Below are positions 1 to 13,700 of a stretch of 64,000 nucleotides of DNA, one piece after another; positions within the stretch are counted from its first letter, which is position 1, and every line of letters begins with the position of its first letter. The translations under genes and the position numbers were made by a program. Under the pieces are notes generated by a model that saw nothing but the letters and a program-made list of their open reading frames with translations, made no database searches and was not told the DNA's origin. The stretch is from Desmodus rotundus (taxonomy: Eukaryota; Chordata; Mammalia; Chiroptera; Phyllostomidae): the NCBI RefSeq assembly GCF_022682495.2, contig NC_071391.1, positions 124,849,896 through 124,913,895 on the forward strand. Direction: 5' to 3'.

Positions 1-189
1 AACTCATGTCACAGCTCCTTTGGATCAGGGCGTCTCCATTTGAACAGTGATTTAGTTTTCAGAGACCTATTATTTTGTCTGTTGTTTTTTGTAACTACCA
101 GCAAATATTCAGGGTGCCCGTGATCATGGTTGCCCCTGCCCAGGGTGGAAGCAGCCACCTCCCTCAGAGGGCTGCCCCAGGAATTTGGT

Positions 190-520
190 GAGAGCGCAGA
201 CAGCCGTCCACCCCGGGGCTGGCAGGCCGCACCTGTGTGCCTGGAAACTGCTGCTCGCTGTCCAGTGTGCGTCATCGCCTCGCTTTGTCGTCACAGAACC
301 CATGAGATAAGCGGATGGTGCTAGATCTCCCGGTAATAGATGAGGAAACAGGCGCAAATGAGTGCAGAGACTTGCTCAGGGGCCGTGATTGGCGGTGCGT
401 GCCCGCTGCAGTGCTGCTGTACCAGCGACATTCACACTGGGGGCGCCGGCAGAGAGGGCAGCGGCCGCTGATGAGGGAGCGAGCCCCGACCCCGGCCTGC
501 TGCCGGAGAAAACTACCGTC
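190..520. promoter_or_regulatory. CpG-island-like patch
   Basis: By hand count this 331-bp stretch has 26 CpG dinucleotides and about 64% G+C, giving an observed/expected CpG near 0.77, above the classic island thresholds. It contains an inverted CCAAT core (attgg, about 389) and GC-rich runs such as gggggcgccggc. CpGs stay frequent but less dense to about 860. No first exon or reading frame of note is seen, so it could be an enhancer or alternative promoter in the intron. That role is inferred. Confidence 0.55.
300..390 (-). repeat. MIR-like fragment, antisense
   Basis: The phrase 'agatgaggaaacaggcgca' followed by 'agagacttgctcagggg' resembles the reverse strand of the MIR core (gatgaggaaactgaggcacagagag). 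It is a short diverged relic inside the CpG-rich patch. Confidence 0.4.
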
Positions 521-1587
521 CCTGTCCAAATGGATGTGAGTTTGTGGGAGGGAATTGCACTCATTGTGGTCAGGCCACCCCTGCACTCCCAGCCTTCCAG
601 AATCTTGTCCTCGGCTTGTCTCCGTAGTAGGACTTGTTAAAGGTTACCATGTATTTTTCTTCCATCCCAGTTCTCCCAGAACGTTCCAGGGTGACTTGGG
701 AGTTTGTATTGGCCAGGCTGACACGCGCCCATCCCCGGCAGTGATGGCCTGCCGATGCTTGGAGTCAGATGGTGAAGCAAGCGGTGATTTATGAAAGCCC
801 GGTAACCCTAGGCGCTCCTAATCGGGGCGCGGAGAGAAAGGGATGAGCGTTTTAATCCTCTGTTATTCTTTCATTAAGAGTGACTCTCTAATTAGTCATG
901 GGCAGAGTTCTCTCCCAATGTGTGTGCTTTGGGGGATATTAATGGAATTTCATGTTTCCCAGCTGAGATCCCCACACCTGTGGCCTGTCAGTGTTTTCGG
1001 CTGTGAGAAGGGAACTCTTTGCCAAGAATTCACCATGTACTGGAAACAGGAAAGTATGGAAAATGAAGTAGCTATCATCAGTGCTGCTTCTAAAGGTCAA
1101 GGTTTCATTTATAGAACGAGAGCCATTCAGCCGGAGGAGAAAGGCCCGTTCCCATCTGTAATCAGTGTGAGAGGTACAGAGAGTGGATCCCATGGCCTCC
1201 ACCCCTGCTGCCGGGGTATCAACACGCAGTATTTACAGAGATCTGTCCCTTCTGGGAGGATGAGAGGAGAAACGGCGAACCAAACCTTAGCTATGGACTG
1301 AGGCATGTGATTTTATCGGCAGGATTGAGCAGCACATCTCCCTGCCAGCCTTTGGGGAGCAAGAGAGCCGTCAGGTAGCCACCGGTCCTCCTCAGTTTCG
1401 CCAGGCACGATGGTGGGAAGTCCCACAGAAGTGGGGGTGTTCGCCTGGTCTCTGTGTCCTCATCACTGTCAGACACGGATCTTGCTAAGTGGGTTATTGC
1501 ACCGTCCCCTGTGGCAGGGTTCACAAACACCAGTGTGCACTGCAGCTCTCAGGGGGCTGGTCGAATGGCAGGGAATCGGTCCCACCC

Positions 1588-1672
1588 CTGCAGATTCGGA
1601 TGCAGTAGGACTCAGGATTTGCATTTTTTAGTGCAGGAGACTCAGTGACCACACTTTGGGAAGTACTACCTG
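1588..1672. repeat. MER5A-like fragment
   Basis: Phrases such as 'ctcaggatttgcatttttta' and 'gaccacactttgggaagtac' match the end of the MER5A hAT-Charlie element as remembered. It is short and diverged. Confidence 0.45.
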
Positions 1673-1679
1673 ACAGCGG

Positions 1680-3840
1680 CACAGCTGCCTGCTGTTGGAG
1701 AGAGCTGGCTTTCGAGTCGATCAGCAAGTGAGTGCTCTGGGCACTGTCCCAGGCCTGCTGAGATTTGCAGAAGAGTCACAGGCTGTGGGCCTTATCCTCG
1801 TGAAGCACGTGTATGAAGCGGAGTGGGCAGTGCAGGGCTGGACAGCATCAGAGGGTGGACTGCTGGAGGAGGAGTTCCCAGAGGACCCCTGAGGCACGGG
1901 AGGTGTGCTGTAGCTCAGCCTGCGGGGCTGCAGGCTTCGCATGGATGACTCAGAGGGACAAGAGGGCGTTTCTGATGGGGGCCACCGTGTGAGGGCAGCC
2001 CAGAGCTTGATATTTCACCAGCCTGAAAGCAGATGTCTACAGTTCTCGGAAGCCATGGGCTCAGTAGGCGTTAGCCAGGGCTCCCTGGAGTCTGGTGTTA
2101 ATGAACCTGAGATGGGCACCAAAAGTGGACAGTGGCCCAGGTCCCCATCAGAAGGCGAGGTCTTAGCCCAGACCATGTGGCAGATGGCAAACCACACTCT
2201 GAGCTTTTAGTGATTTTGCTCAAAAACAAAGAGGATCTTGGGGCACCATAAACTATGGTCTGTGGTAGTTCAGAACCTCAACATTCATACCTTGATGTTG
2301 CTTATAAAGTACGTTTCAAATTTTTGACGGACTCACTTTTATGTGATCCTTAGGCAGAACTTAGGAGACTATCTCCTCCTTCAATGGGTAAGAACACGAG
2401 GGGACGTTCTCAAAATTCCACAGGGATATGGGGTGGAACGGGGTCTCTTGCACAGGCCCTCTGACACTCAGCTGAGAGTTTCCTGTCACCCACACTAAGA
2501 AAAGTTCGTATGCATCATTTTTAGGGCTCTGTTTCTATAAAATAACAAATTTAAAAATATATTTTTAAAGAATTTCCTCTCCCACTGACCTTTAAGATCT
2601 GCCTAAAACGTTTCTTTCTTTGCAGATAGCTGCAGGGTCTGTGACCCCCTCTCCTTCTAAACAAGTCTGATGCCTTCTTCCTTTAACCCTCCTGAGACTC
2701 CATTCCCCTGCGGTGCCTTACGCTTCTTCCTGTGGTGCTTTTGTCTGTGACAGTATTTCCTACCACACTGGACTATAAAATGGGGCAAGGAATTAGATGG
2801 TGCTCATACATTTTTTCTTTTTCATGTGCTTTGGCTCTTTAGGAGTAGGGCCTAGTGGGAGATAAAGCTGCGCACAGAGGTGGGCACTGTGTTTAGAGGG
2901 ACTCGGATGGGGATGAGAAAGTTGTGAAAAATCCATGGAAGCTTGGCTGTCCCGCGTTCCGTTCCACTGAAGAGGCAGCCGGGCCCAGGCCAGCGAAGTT
3001 GCCAGCTCTTGAAAGCTTCCCAAAGCCTGCCAGGCCTAGGCCCAGGCCCAGGCCCATCTCCCTGCCTCGGGTTCACCCCGTCCATCGGTGACTCAGACTT
3101 TCCTGTAACCCTTCCAGTGATGACTCTCCCTCTGCCAGGAGCACAGACCAGGTCCCCTTCCAGGCACCCTCCCCAGACAGAAATCTCTGAGGTCTGCAGG
3201 AATTCTCTCCCAGTCTTTCTGGAACCACTGGAATCCCACAGGCAGGGGGTGGGCAGCTCGCTATTCTCATGAAAAGTATTACTCAGTTTCTGGACTACAG
3301 AAGCATGTGAGAGCTGAAGATAAGGATCCCCAACTCCAAGTCAGGCATCTCTGCAAGCATACCCTCCAACTTGCTCACCTCTTTCCTTCCTCTGTGACCA
3401 CCCACCCATGCGTGAGAAAAGCAGGGAGGCGCTGCCGCCATAAACATGGCAAAAAGGGATTATGTGCCGATGCCATTTGGTTCGGAGAGGCATTGTTACA
3501 TAAATACTCGGAAGGAGTTCGGATATCCCCCAGGCTGATGTTTACCTCTCTGGGTTAGTAATACTATAGCTGAGTATTATTTTACTTGCCACTTTTTAAA
3601 AGAGGGAGAAAAATACCCAAGCCATTATTCAGCGTAATAATACTACTTTTGAAAGAAATAACCACAACTCTCCAACCTTACTTCTGTGGGCAGGATGTTG
3701 TGAGGCTCTTGTTTCTTCATAGGCCACCCCTCAGCCTACAGAAACTGGTCTGGGTTACAGTCGGGTTGCAGGGAGTGTGAAGGGGCCTTGGGAGTGGGAG
3801 AGAGAGTCTTAGAGATGGCAGCTCAGCTCTAGCCAAGGGG
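1680..3840. other. Unique intronic sequence
   Basis: No repeat, RNA gene or exon was recognised here. Open frames are short and lack splice context or protein similarity. There are scattered polypyrimidine and GC-rich stretches, for example around 3020-3060 with repeated 'ggccca' units, but nothing assignable. Confidence 0.5.
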
Positions 3841-3844
3841 ATAT

Positions 3845-3965
3845 GACCACTGACTTCAAAGCCAGACGCACGTGTTTCCTCGATTGTGCGGGCTGGTTGA
3901 CTATCAGCAAATTATTGAAACTCCTGGAACCTTTGTTTTCTCATCTTAAAAAGACAAATGGGGCA
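3845..3965 (+). repeat. MIR fragment
   Basis: 'aaagccagacgcacgtg' and 'cctttgttttctcatctt' followed by 'aaaaagacaaatgggg' match the MIR layout (loss of water.. cctcagtttcctcatctgtaaaatgggg). Confidence 0.5.
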
Positions 3966-3984
3966 GGTGTGAGCTAACACTACG

Positions 3985-4087
3985 GTGGTAATCATTTGGC
4001 ATTACATAAGCGTGACAAATCGACACAGTGTACACCCTAAACTTGCACAATGTTATAGGTCAACTGTATCTCACTAAAGCTGGGAAA
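3985..4087 (+). repeat. L1 3'-end fragment
   Basis: 'gtgtacaccctaaacttgca' and 'atctcactaaagctgggaaa' match the 3' tail of older mammalian L1 elements (tgtacaccttaaacttacac.. atctcaataaagctgg). Only the last hundred bases or so are present. Confidence 0.55.
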
Positions 4088-4433
4088 CCATGGGGATGGG
4101 GCAATAATGACCAAGTCCTAGAGTTCTTTCAGGGTTTGGGTGCCATGCTGTCTGTGGAGCGCCTAGCACGGTGACTTGAGACCATTTGGGTGTGTGCTGG
4201 GTGGCTGGAGGCCCTTCCTCTATATTTATCTTCTTTATAAGCCAATTATACTCGTGGTGTAATTTCAAGAAAGAAATTCAAGAGGCTACATAGCATTTAA
4301 AATTCTTTTCAGAAAACACACTGGCAGCAATTGCCAAATTATTGAAGTTCCCAGACGAGGGAGCAAATGTCAGGCCTTGGCAAAGTGGGATGGGGAATTT
4401 CTGAGTGTGATATTTGAATAAAGAAGTCTAAAC

Positions 4434-4448
4434 TGGGGGGGGGGGGGA
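4434..4448. repeat. Poly-G run
   Basis: An uninterrupted G run of about 14 bases. It is a simple repeat and likely to vary in length between individuals. Confidence 0.8.
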
Positions 4449-5129
4449 AGTTTCCCCAGATCTTATCATCGTACAATGAAGAGTTCTATACAGACTGTTT
4501 GTCCCCAGCCGCATGTTTACTCACGAATGGGCAGGATATCTCGCAGGCCAAAAGTTCAAACTACTGTGAGTTCCCAAGTGATGTGTGAACTTAAAATGAA
4601 CTGGCTTCAGAAGAGGCCCAACAAATGTGGCAACCCACAAATGCTCCTGCCTCCCTGATGGTTCCCAGTGCTTGCCACGGTCCTTGGTGATTGGGTGGTG
4701 AAATATCTGGAAAGAAGAAATGAAGGCATAGTGATAACAGCTTCCCTCTCAAGTACAAACCCTCTCACACACAGCACTTTTCCAGATATTTCCTTGTGAG
4801 TAACCTTCTTGTTCCATTACATCAAGCTTCCAGGCTCTGCCCTACTTCATAATGGTAAACACAGCTCCTCTACCAACTCCAAACAGTGGAATGACAGAAA
4901 TAAATGAGTTATTTTGATGTTTTAAATGCTTGCTTACTTTGAATTTTTGTGTTTTTTGCTATAGCAACTATGAGTATCTTCAAGTTGGGAACTAGATCTC
5001 ACTAATCAACATTTGAAGTGCCAGCTCAGTGCCTGGCTTCTAGTTTGCATTGAGAAAATGTCTTTCAAGTGCCATTTATCTAGTTCCTAAGGCCTCATAT
5101 CCACTGTTAAAAGTGCCGTTTCGCATGGT

Positions 5130-5300
5130 GGTAAGGTCATGGCCTTGGTGTAAATTCCCCTTCTGTTTTAAATGGCTGTGTGATTTTGGTCAAGCAACTT
5201 CTCTGTGGTTCAGTTTCCTTACCTGCAAAATGAAGAGAGCAGTAACTAATAAGGAAAACTTTGAGGATTAAATGAGTAATTTTAATACAAAGTCTTTAGT
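5130..5300 (+). repeat. MIR element
   Basis: Order of motifs follows MIR: 'ctgtgtgattttggtcaagc', then 'ctgtggttcagtttccttac', 'ctgcaaaatgaagag', then 'gaggattaaatgag'. Confidence 0.75.
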
Positions 5301-6379
5301 AAGCCTTATGACACATAATTTGCTAGGACTTTTATCACTATTCTCGTCAGGTTTACCATCTCTTGGTCTCCTGCCTCCTGCCCAGTCTCTCTGTGCTTCA
5401 CACCTTCCTTCTGGGAAAACAGCTCCAGGGAGCTCAGAAACCAACTGTCACTTCGGACACCATTGTCTTTTCACATTTGCACTTGACCTGTCAGAGCTTC
5501 AAGTCCCCACACTGATGTCCCAAAAAATTGTCACTACATAAACCTCAGCCTAGGCTGTCCCTCTTATTTCTACTGACCATTGTTTTTTCTGGCTGCATAT
5601 TGGTTCATGTTATTTAGAAAACAACAACAACAACAACAAAAACACACAACACTTTGCTTCCAAGGTATAAGATGGATCTGTGGATCAACTCAGTCTTCCT
5701 CTTCCAGAAGTCTGCTACGGCTAATGTTCTTTAAAGTATCCTTCCTTTTACACATTGTTTATTCAAGGAATAGTTGAGGATGACAATAGTAACCTTCCGA
5801 ATAAGGCTCCCTCGTCTAGACCCAAGTCTGTGCTTGCTCCTTTTCTCTGTGGCTCATGTTCACCGCTGATCTAGGAGGAGGATGTCAGGGGTTCCGCCCC
5901 CATCCACACTCATTGGGATTCTTTGTGGGTCTCCGTGGCATCCTAGATTGATTCATTTTCTTCTTGAATTTTCTATGGTTGTACTTCTGGGCTGCCATGC
6001 TTACAAACCTGTGCTATTTCTAGAATAGCCATTGTCACCTGCTGAGGGTAGACATTTGATAGCTCAGAAAGTTTTGACTTCTCAACTATGGCTGGAAGCT
6101 CCCTGAAGGCAGGTCTTATGTCTCATGCATTCTTTGGATTCTCTGAGCCAAGCACAGTACCTGAACTGACCGGGCCACGAAAGATGACTAGATTGTCGCT
6201 GGGAGAACTGGAGAACTAGGGTCATTCCAGGGAGAGGTTCCTACACGAAAGACACAGGTGGGAGCAGGAATTCTGAAGAGCGAACAGCAAGCAGACCGCA
6301 ATTTGATTACATAACGAGGGGAACTGGAAGACGGACAGAGGGCGTGCTCTGGATACCTAAGAGTAGCGCTGTCTACTCT

Positions 6380-6500
6380 GGCTTCGGGTTAGAATCACTG
6401 GGGCTACTTTAAAAACATACCCCCACCTGTACTCAGCCTAGTTCAGCGGGAACTGGCTCCTGGGGAGGGTTCTGGGGATGGGCAAGAACTACTGACTTAG
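6380..6500. repeat. MER5-like fragment
   Basis: 'gttagaatcactggggctac' followed by 'tttaaaaacatacccccacc' resembles the MER5A 'agaatcacctggggagcttt' end. It is diverged and assigned with caution. Confidence 0.4.
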
Positions 6501-9500
6501 GACTTACTGGTAACTTTGCAGAATGTGGTGGGAGTCCCACAGCAGGAGGCCTCTTTTAATATAAATTGCCAACACTCTTGGGGAAATGGCAGAATCTGCC
6601 AAGTCTTCCAAGCTGGAGTTTAAAATTCTAGAGTGAACTGAGGAAGAATTGGATAAAAATCAATGAATGAGATGTGTTCGTGATGCAGAACCAATAAAGA
6701 CTGATAACAATGAGGGTGGGCAATGCTAAAGACTGACTTAGACTTCACTACCCTTACTCTTCCCTAATTGTAACCCTTGCACTCTGAAAGTTGCTGATTT
6801 CCTGAATGCCTGTAAACTGGCTAATCTCAATTGTAAATGTAGTTCAGACTTCACGCTACATCTAGGTCGTAGCAAAAGCCGCCATATGTACCGGGAGTGA
6901 GAGATGTGCAAGTTAGTTAGAGCACTGCTTATATTCCCAGTATTCAAAATAAATCATTCAGTTTAACCGTCATATCCTGACATTTTGAAAAGCCTTTCTG
7001 TTCTTGCGTAAGGGACACAAGGTATTCATTTCATAACTAGGTTTGTTTCCATAGGTCTTCAAGTTCATGGCAAGGACACGGTCTTAAGTGTTTCTCGCAT
7101 TGATACCAGTAATTAAGCCTTGGAACTGTAACAAGTAATTCCTCTTGGTCATAGAATACTGGGTATGCCCATGTTCTATGGAGGATTTCAGAGCAGTACT
7201 CAAAACAAAATGCTTTTCACAGAGGCTTTATTTAGTTCATTAGCCTTTCCCTCACCTGACGCTGGGGCTCTCATCAAGTCACGTACACTTAGAGAGCACG
7301 GATGTCCCCATGGGAACGCATTGGGTTTTAAAGAAGGAAAATCGCGTATGCATATTTCTCCCTACACCTGTCCACACTCAGGCCACATGCGTGCGGACCT
7401 CCAGAAGAAAGGCAGAGGAATTCCCAGCGCAGGAAGTTGTAGCAGTTGCAGGAACTATGAGCATCTCAACATGGTCTTGAACAGGCTTCACCAGTATTGG
7501 CCTGAGTAACCATGAAGGCAGTGACTTTGGGTTTGTTCACCAAACTAACGGGCAATCACAAATAGCTTCTTGCTCAATGTGGAATGAGCAACATAGTACT
7601 GAAATGTTTCCTTGTGAATACCTTCCCATGTGCATCGTTGGCAAAGTACAGATCAGTTCACATCACATCGCTTAGTGAAATTTAAAGTTCTCTGGGCTGG
7701 TGGAATTTACCCTGAAACTCCGTGGTACCACCAACAGTTTGGTATCGAGACAGCCTGTGCACGTTTTGATGTGTCAGCTTGAATACTCTTATTTTCTACC
7801 CTAAAGACATTGTGTGAGCTTCTCTTTTCTGTGGTTGATGTTTAGTTATCACAATGAATGACTTCTATATCACAGGTTCTCACATCATTGATGTGGCAGT
7901 TCCTTTTCCGGGAATCCCATTTTTATTTTTTGTTGTATTTTGTATATGGGAGTTGCAGCTAAACTCCAAAAGCTAGCTAACCGGGACTGCCAGCCAGTTA
8001 ATATTAACATCATTGAATATAAGAGTTTAATGTGAAACGCAAAAGTTAAACGAATACGTCAGCAGTTTATTATGGACCAGTAGCTGCCGGCCTTTGTAGC
8101 ACATGGATCGCAGCCAGGAAGGGTGGTATCTTCCGCTGCGGGCTCCCCTCCGACCCCTGTGAGTTCCCCCTTCTGATTCCTTTTTTCTCCCCCAGCATCC
8201 TAGTCCCCCCAGATAATGTTGCCCCTTTTTATTCTATTAAGGTGAGGGAAAATGTTTTTCCCAGTTGCATACTGCCTGGGTCAGTTAGGGTTTTTCAAAA
8301 GAAACATAGGTAAGAAGGGAAGATAAACAAAAGTAAAGGAGAGGTCAGAGTGCAAGATTCTGTTCAAATGTAAACGAGGGGTAGTCATGGAGTAGAATGG
8401 ACAGCCCACCTTGAGAGGTATATATGCCAGCCTGCAGGTCTTCCTTTGCCTCTGGAGAACCAGGGTCAATCCACCTCTGCCCCTTTAAAGCCCATGGTAT
8501 AACCCCCTCTCTTGGTCCTTCTGTTTCATTTCAACTGATGACATGAGTCCTGAGCAGTGTACTGTTAAGTAACCAATGGGAGAAGAGATCTCCGCCAGGC
8601 CTCCTCCACAGAAGTCTTCTATCCATCTCATAAAACACCAGAGGCGAGAGGCAGGGGCTCACTCCCTAAGGCCCAGCTGCTGAGACCCTGTCCTCGTTCC
8701 CCCAGGTTAACCAGCGTGGTTACTCCACCTGACTCTGGGCTTCTCCACGGACGTGCTTATTACAGGCCCGAACCTGGGCAGCGCTTTGCTTTCAGACATC
8801 ACTCTCCCAGCACTGTTGTTTCAGACGCAGCATTTTTAAGAGAAGGACATAGTCAAGTTTCACAAATGATATTGGCCTCTGTAGCTCCTGCCTTTTCAAG
8901 CCCTTTTCAAGTTGTGGTGGTTTCCTGAGAGACCCTCTTTGTTTTATAACTTCATCTGAAACTCACAAAGCAACTTCCCATCCAAAGTAAACATTTAACG
9001 TGGGAAAACTTTGTGGGGCCTTCAGAAAAACAGTTTCTGAAAAGGTGTTCTGTAAATATGGGATTATTCCTGCGCTTTGTGCCAAAATCACGTTAAATAA
9101 AACAGTTTCAGATCTGTACTTTTACTGACCCAAAGCCCTCTTTCATCACAATTATGTCCTTAATCTGTTCTAGGACCATTGCCATAATCTTATCACTCTA
9201 ATTATAGCCCCCAAAAATGCAAAATATGTTATATAACCCAGAGCTTGTTTGGACTTCTTATAGACATGCTTATATGGCAAGAAAAACAACCTTTGGTCCA
9301 ACAGTGAAGGGTAAGAGTCATACACGTGGTAATTATTCCAATTGGGGTTTTTGAAAGAGTAATATTAGAAATACCCAGTTGACATGGTTCTGTAATAGGT
9401 TACATTAAAGTTTTTTAACTCACAGAGCAGTTACATAGTAAACTCCCAGAGACATATGGGTCTGAAGGCAGTTGTTGCCTACAAGGTATCATAGTAAATA

Positions 9501-10140
9501 ATGGAAAAATCCACCAAATTTTTTTATCATCAGTAAAAAACAATGAGTCCTTGGTTGTGTGCCTAGGTGGTGGGGATGTGTTGGAAGCGAGGGGCACAGG
9601 AAGGGGTTTTTGGAATTGAGATGATCCCTCAGAGAAAGTAAGGTGAGAGGGGTTCTGTTACTTCTCATTGTTCCCCTGTATCTCCATTATGGAACTCGAG
9701 GTGAAGGAATTGGAAAGGAATTTCTATTTCTGCATTCATGAATCGTTAGAGCTCTTCTCAGTTTGCCTGAAAATGTGAGTGTTTTTCTGAGTGAAATAGT
9801 GACTTTTATGTAGCAGTCTCTCATTTATCTTTATGGCAACTATCTCCAGGCAGATGCAGAATTTGGTGGGGGGGAGGGTAGACCTACAGAGTGGCTGTTG
9901 CGCCCATTGACTTGAGTGTTGTGAACACAGCAGCGATGGGTGACATCTTGGGCTTTGTCCTTGTTAGGGTTTCAGGCCAGACACCTTGGATCTGAAGTAC
10001 ACTTCTAATCCCGGTCATCAACTATACCATTAAATTTAATTCCAGACGATAAGCATAGGCTGGAGGCTCTGGAAAACTCTGGTCTAGAGACTAAGAGTGT
10101 AAGAGAAAGGTAACTTGGTCTTAGTGATATAAGTATTTGT
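6500..10140. other. Unique intronic sequence
   Basis: About 3.6 kb with no recognised exon, RNA gene or interspersed repeat. It is moderately AT-rich, with several short TA-rich runs. The few open frames of 60-115 codons have no recognisable domains. Confidence 0.5.
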
Positions 10141-10146
10141 TGAACA

Positions 10147-10171
10147 AATGAATGAATGAATGAATGAATGA
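10147..10171. repeat. (AATG)n microsatellite
   Basis: About six units of AATG, preceded by 'tatttgttgaacaaatg', the sort of tail found at L2 3' ends. The tetranucleotide tract may have grown from that tail. Confidence 0.85.
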
Positions 10172-10717
10172 GAGGGGAAAAGTCTGGGTTTGGTCCTGAA
10201 GACACTTATATTTTTATCTAGCAAAGAAGATTTAGCTACGTGAAATAATCAAAGGGCACTTTAAGTCCCAATTATGTAACACTGTTTGTTAGAGAATGGG
10301 GATATTGATGGTATCTAGGATAGTTGGTGAAGGCCCTTCCCCACCTTCATCAAGGAGGAGGAAGGGCAACATTTGAATTCTTGGAGATGAGCAGTGGGGG
10401 AACACTACAAGCCAGGGATCAGCATAAATAATGTCTTGGTGGCAGGTGTAAGCAGACAGAAAGAGATTGGTGGGGAAGGATCAGAGTTAGGAAGGATAAT
10501 GAGGCCTCTCACCTGACAAGCGTAGGGGGGAAGCAGAAAGAAGAGTTTGGGTAGGGAGGTTGGGACCAGATGATGGAAGACTGTAGATTCCACCATGAGA
10601 AAAGGCTGCCTCATTGGGTGACATGGGGCAAAACAGGAATGTATTTGGTCCACAGCCTTCCTCTGGCTGGAGGAGCAATGTGAATCTATCAGTGAGCCTA
10701 AAATTCCATTTCTGACT

Positions 10718-13700
10718 CAAAATAGACTTCAGACAAAGATCCTAACCACAGACAAGGAAGGGCATTACATCATACTAAAAGGATCATTCCAACAAGAGCT
10801 CATAACCCTTGTAACCAGATAGGCACCCAACATAGAAGCATCTAAATATATAAAGAAACATAAAGGGAGAGATCGACAGTAATACAGCCACAGCAGGGCA
10901 CTTTAATACCCCATTGACATCAATGGATAGATCTTCCAGACAGAAAATTACAAGGCAACAATGACCTTAATGACACATTGGACCACATAGATTTAATTGA
11001 TATTTATGAAATATTTTACCCCAAAGCAGCCAGCTATATATTCTTTTTAGGTGCACATGAAACAGTCTCTAGGATAGACCATATGTTAGGACATAAAAAT
11101 GTCTTAATAAATTCAAGAAGATTGAAATCATATCAAGCATCTTCTCTGACCTCAATGGTATGAAATTAGAAATCAATTACAATGAAAAACTGAAAAACAC
11201 TCAATCACATGGTGGCTAAATAACATGTTACTAAACAATGATTGGGTCAACAATGAGATCCAGAAAAAAAATCAAAATTTACCTTGAGACAAATAAAAAT
11301 GAACACAGGACAACCCTAAACCTATGGGACACAGCAAAAGCAGTCCTAAGAGGGAAATTCATAGCATTACAGGTCTACCTCAAGAAGCAAGAAATATCTC
11401 AAATAAACAATCTAACCCTACACCTAGAAGAACTAGAAAAAGAACAACAAAGTTCGGAGTAAGTAGAAGGAAGGAAATAATAAAGATTATAGCAGAAATA
11501 AGTGATGTAGAAATGAAAAAATACAAAAGATCAGTGAAACCAAGAGCTTGTTCCTTGAAAAGATAAACAAGATTGACAAACCTTTAACCAGACCCAAAGA
11601 AAAAGAATACCCAAATAAACAAAACCAAAACTGAAAGAGAAGTAACAACTAACACCACAGAAATACAAAGGATTGTAAGAAAATATTATGAAAAACTATA
11701 TGCTAACAAATTGGACAACTTGGGTGAAATACATAGATTCCTAAAAATATACAATTTTCCAAAACTAAATCAGGAAGAATTAGAAAATCTGAATAGACCA
11801 ATTAAAACTAATGAAATTGAAGCAGCAATCAAAAAACTCCCAGCAAACAAAAGTCATGGTCTGGATGACTTCACAGGTGAATTTTACCAAACACTCAAGG
11901 AAGAACTAACATGTATCATTCTCAAACTATTCCAAAAATCTCAAAAGAAGGGAAGACACCCAAGCTCATTTTGCAAGGCCAGCATTATCCTAATTCCAGA
12001 ACCAGATAAAGACACTACAAAGAGACATTGTAAGCCAATATCCCTGACAAACAGATACTAAACTCCTAAACAAAATATTAGCAAATTAGATCCAGCAATA
12101 CATTAAAAATATCATACACCATGATCAAGTGGGATTTATTCCTGGGATGCAAAGTTAGTACAATATCTGCAAATCAATGAATGTGATTCACCACATAAAC
12201 AAAAGGAAAGATAAAAATCACAAGGTCATATCAATAGATACAGAAAAAGCATTTGATAAAATTCAGCACCCATTTATGACCAAAACTCTCAGCAAAGTGG
12301 GAATAGGTGGAACATACCTCAACATAATAAAGGCCATATATGACAATCCCACAGCCAACATCATACTCAATGGACAGAAGCTACAAGTGCTTTCCTTAAG
12401 ATCGGAAACAAGACAGATTTCTGCTTTTACCACTCTTTTTCAACACAGTACTGGAAGTCTTAGCCACAGCAATCAGACAAGAAGAGGTGAAAGGCATCCA
12501 AATTGGAAAGGAAGAAGTAAAACTGTCATTATTTGCAGATGACATGATACTGTATACAGAAAACCCTAAAGACTCCATCAAAAAACTACTAGAGCTGATA
12601 AAGAATTCAATAAAGTATCATCATACAAAATTAATAATCAGAAATTGGTAGCATTTTCATATACCAATGATGAACAATCAGAAAGAGAAACTAAGAAAAC
12701 AGTCCCATTATAATTGCAACAAAAAAAGTAAATAAATAAGGTACCTAGGAGTAAATTTAACCAAGGACGTTAGACCTGTACTTGGAAAATTATAGGATAC
12801 TAAAGAACGAAATTGAGGAAGATACAAATGAGTGGAAGCACATACCATGTTCATAGATAGGAAGAATTAACATTGTTAACATGTCCATGCTACCCAAAGC
12901 AATCTATATATTCAGTGGAATTACTATTAAAATACCAACGGCATGTCTCACAGAACTAGGACAAATATTCCAAAAACTTATATGGAACCACAAAATACCC
13001 CAAATAGCCTCAGCAGTCTTGAGAAAGAAAAGCAAAGTTGAAGGTATCATGCTACCTGATATCAAACTATACTACAAGGCCATAGTAATCAAAACAGCAT
13101 GGTACTGGCATAAAAACAGGCACACAGATCAGATGGTATAGAATAGAGAGCCCAGGAATAAACCCACGCTTTATGGTTAATTAATATTTGACAAAGGAGG
13201 CAAGAACATACAATGGGGTAAAGACAGTCTATTCAGTAAATGGTGTTGGGAAAATTGGACAGATACATGCAAAAAAATGAAACTAGACCACCTTTTTACA
13301 CCATGCACAAGAATAAACTCAACATGGAATAAAGGCTTAAATGTAACTCATGAAATCATAAAAATCCTTGAGGGAAATATAGGCAGTAAAATCACAGATA
13401 TTCCTTGTAGCAATATGTTTTCTGATGTATCTCCTTGGGCAAGGGAAATAAAATTAAAAAATAAACAAATGGGACTATATCAAACTAAAGAGCATTTGCG
13501 CAGCAAAGAAAACCACCAACAAAATAAAAAGACAACCCACAGAATGGGAGAACATATTCACCAATGATACATCTAATAAGGGGTTAATTTCCAAAATTTA
13601 TAAAGAACTTACAAAACTCAACACCAAGAAAACAACCTAATTAAAAAATAGGCAAAGGACCTGAATAGACACTTCTCCCAAGAGGATATACAGATGGCCA

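Noticed and set aside
843..1301. 152-codon open frame downstream of the CpG patch, considered as an alternative first exon
   Set aside because: No PKC-like or other recognisable protein, no Kozak or donor support. Not enough to call a coding exon.
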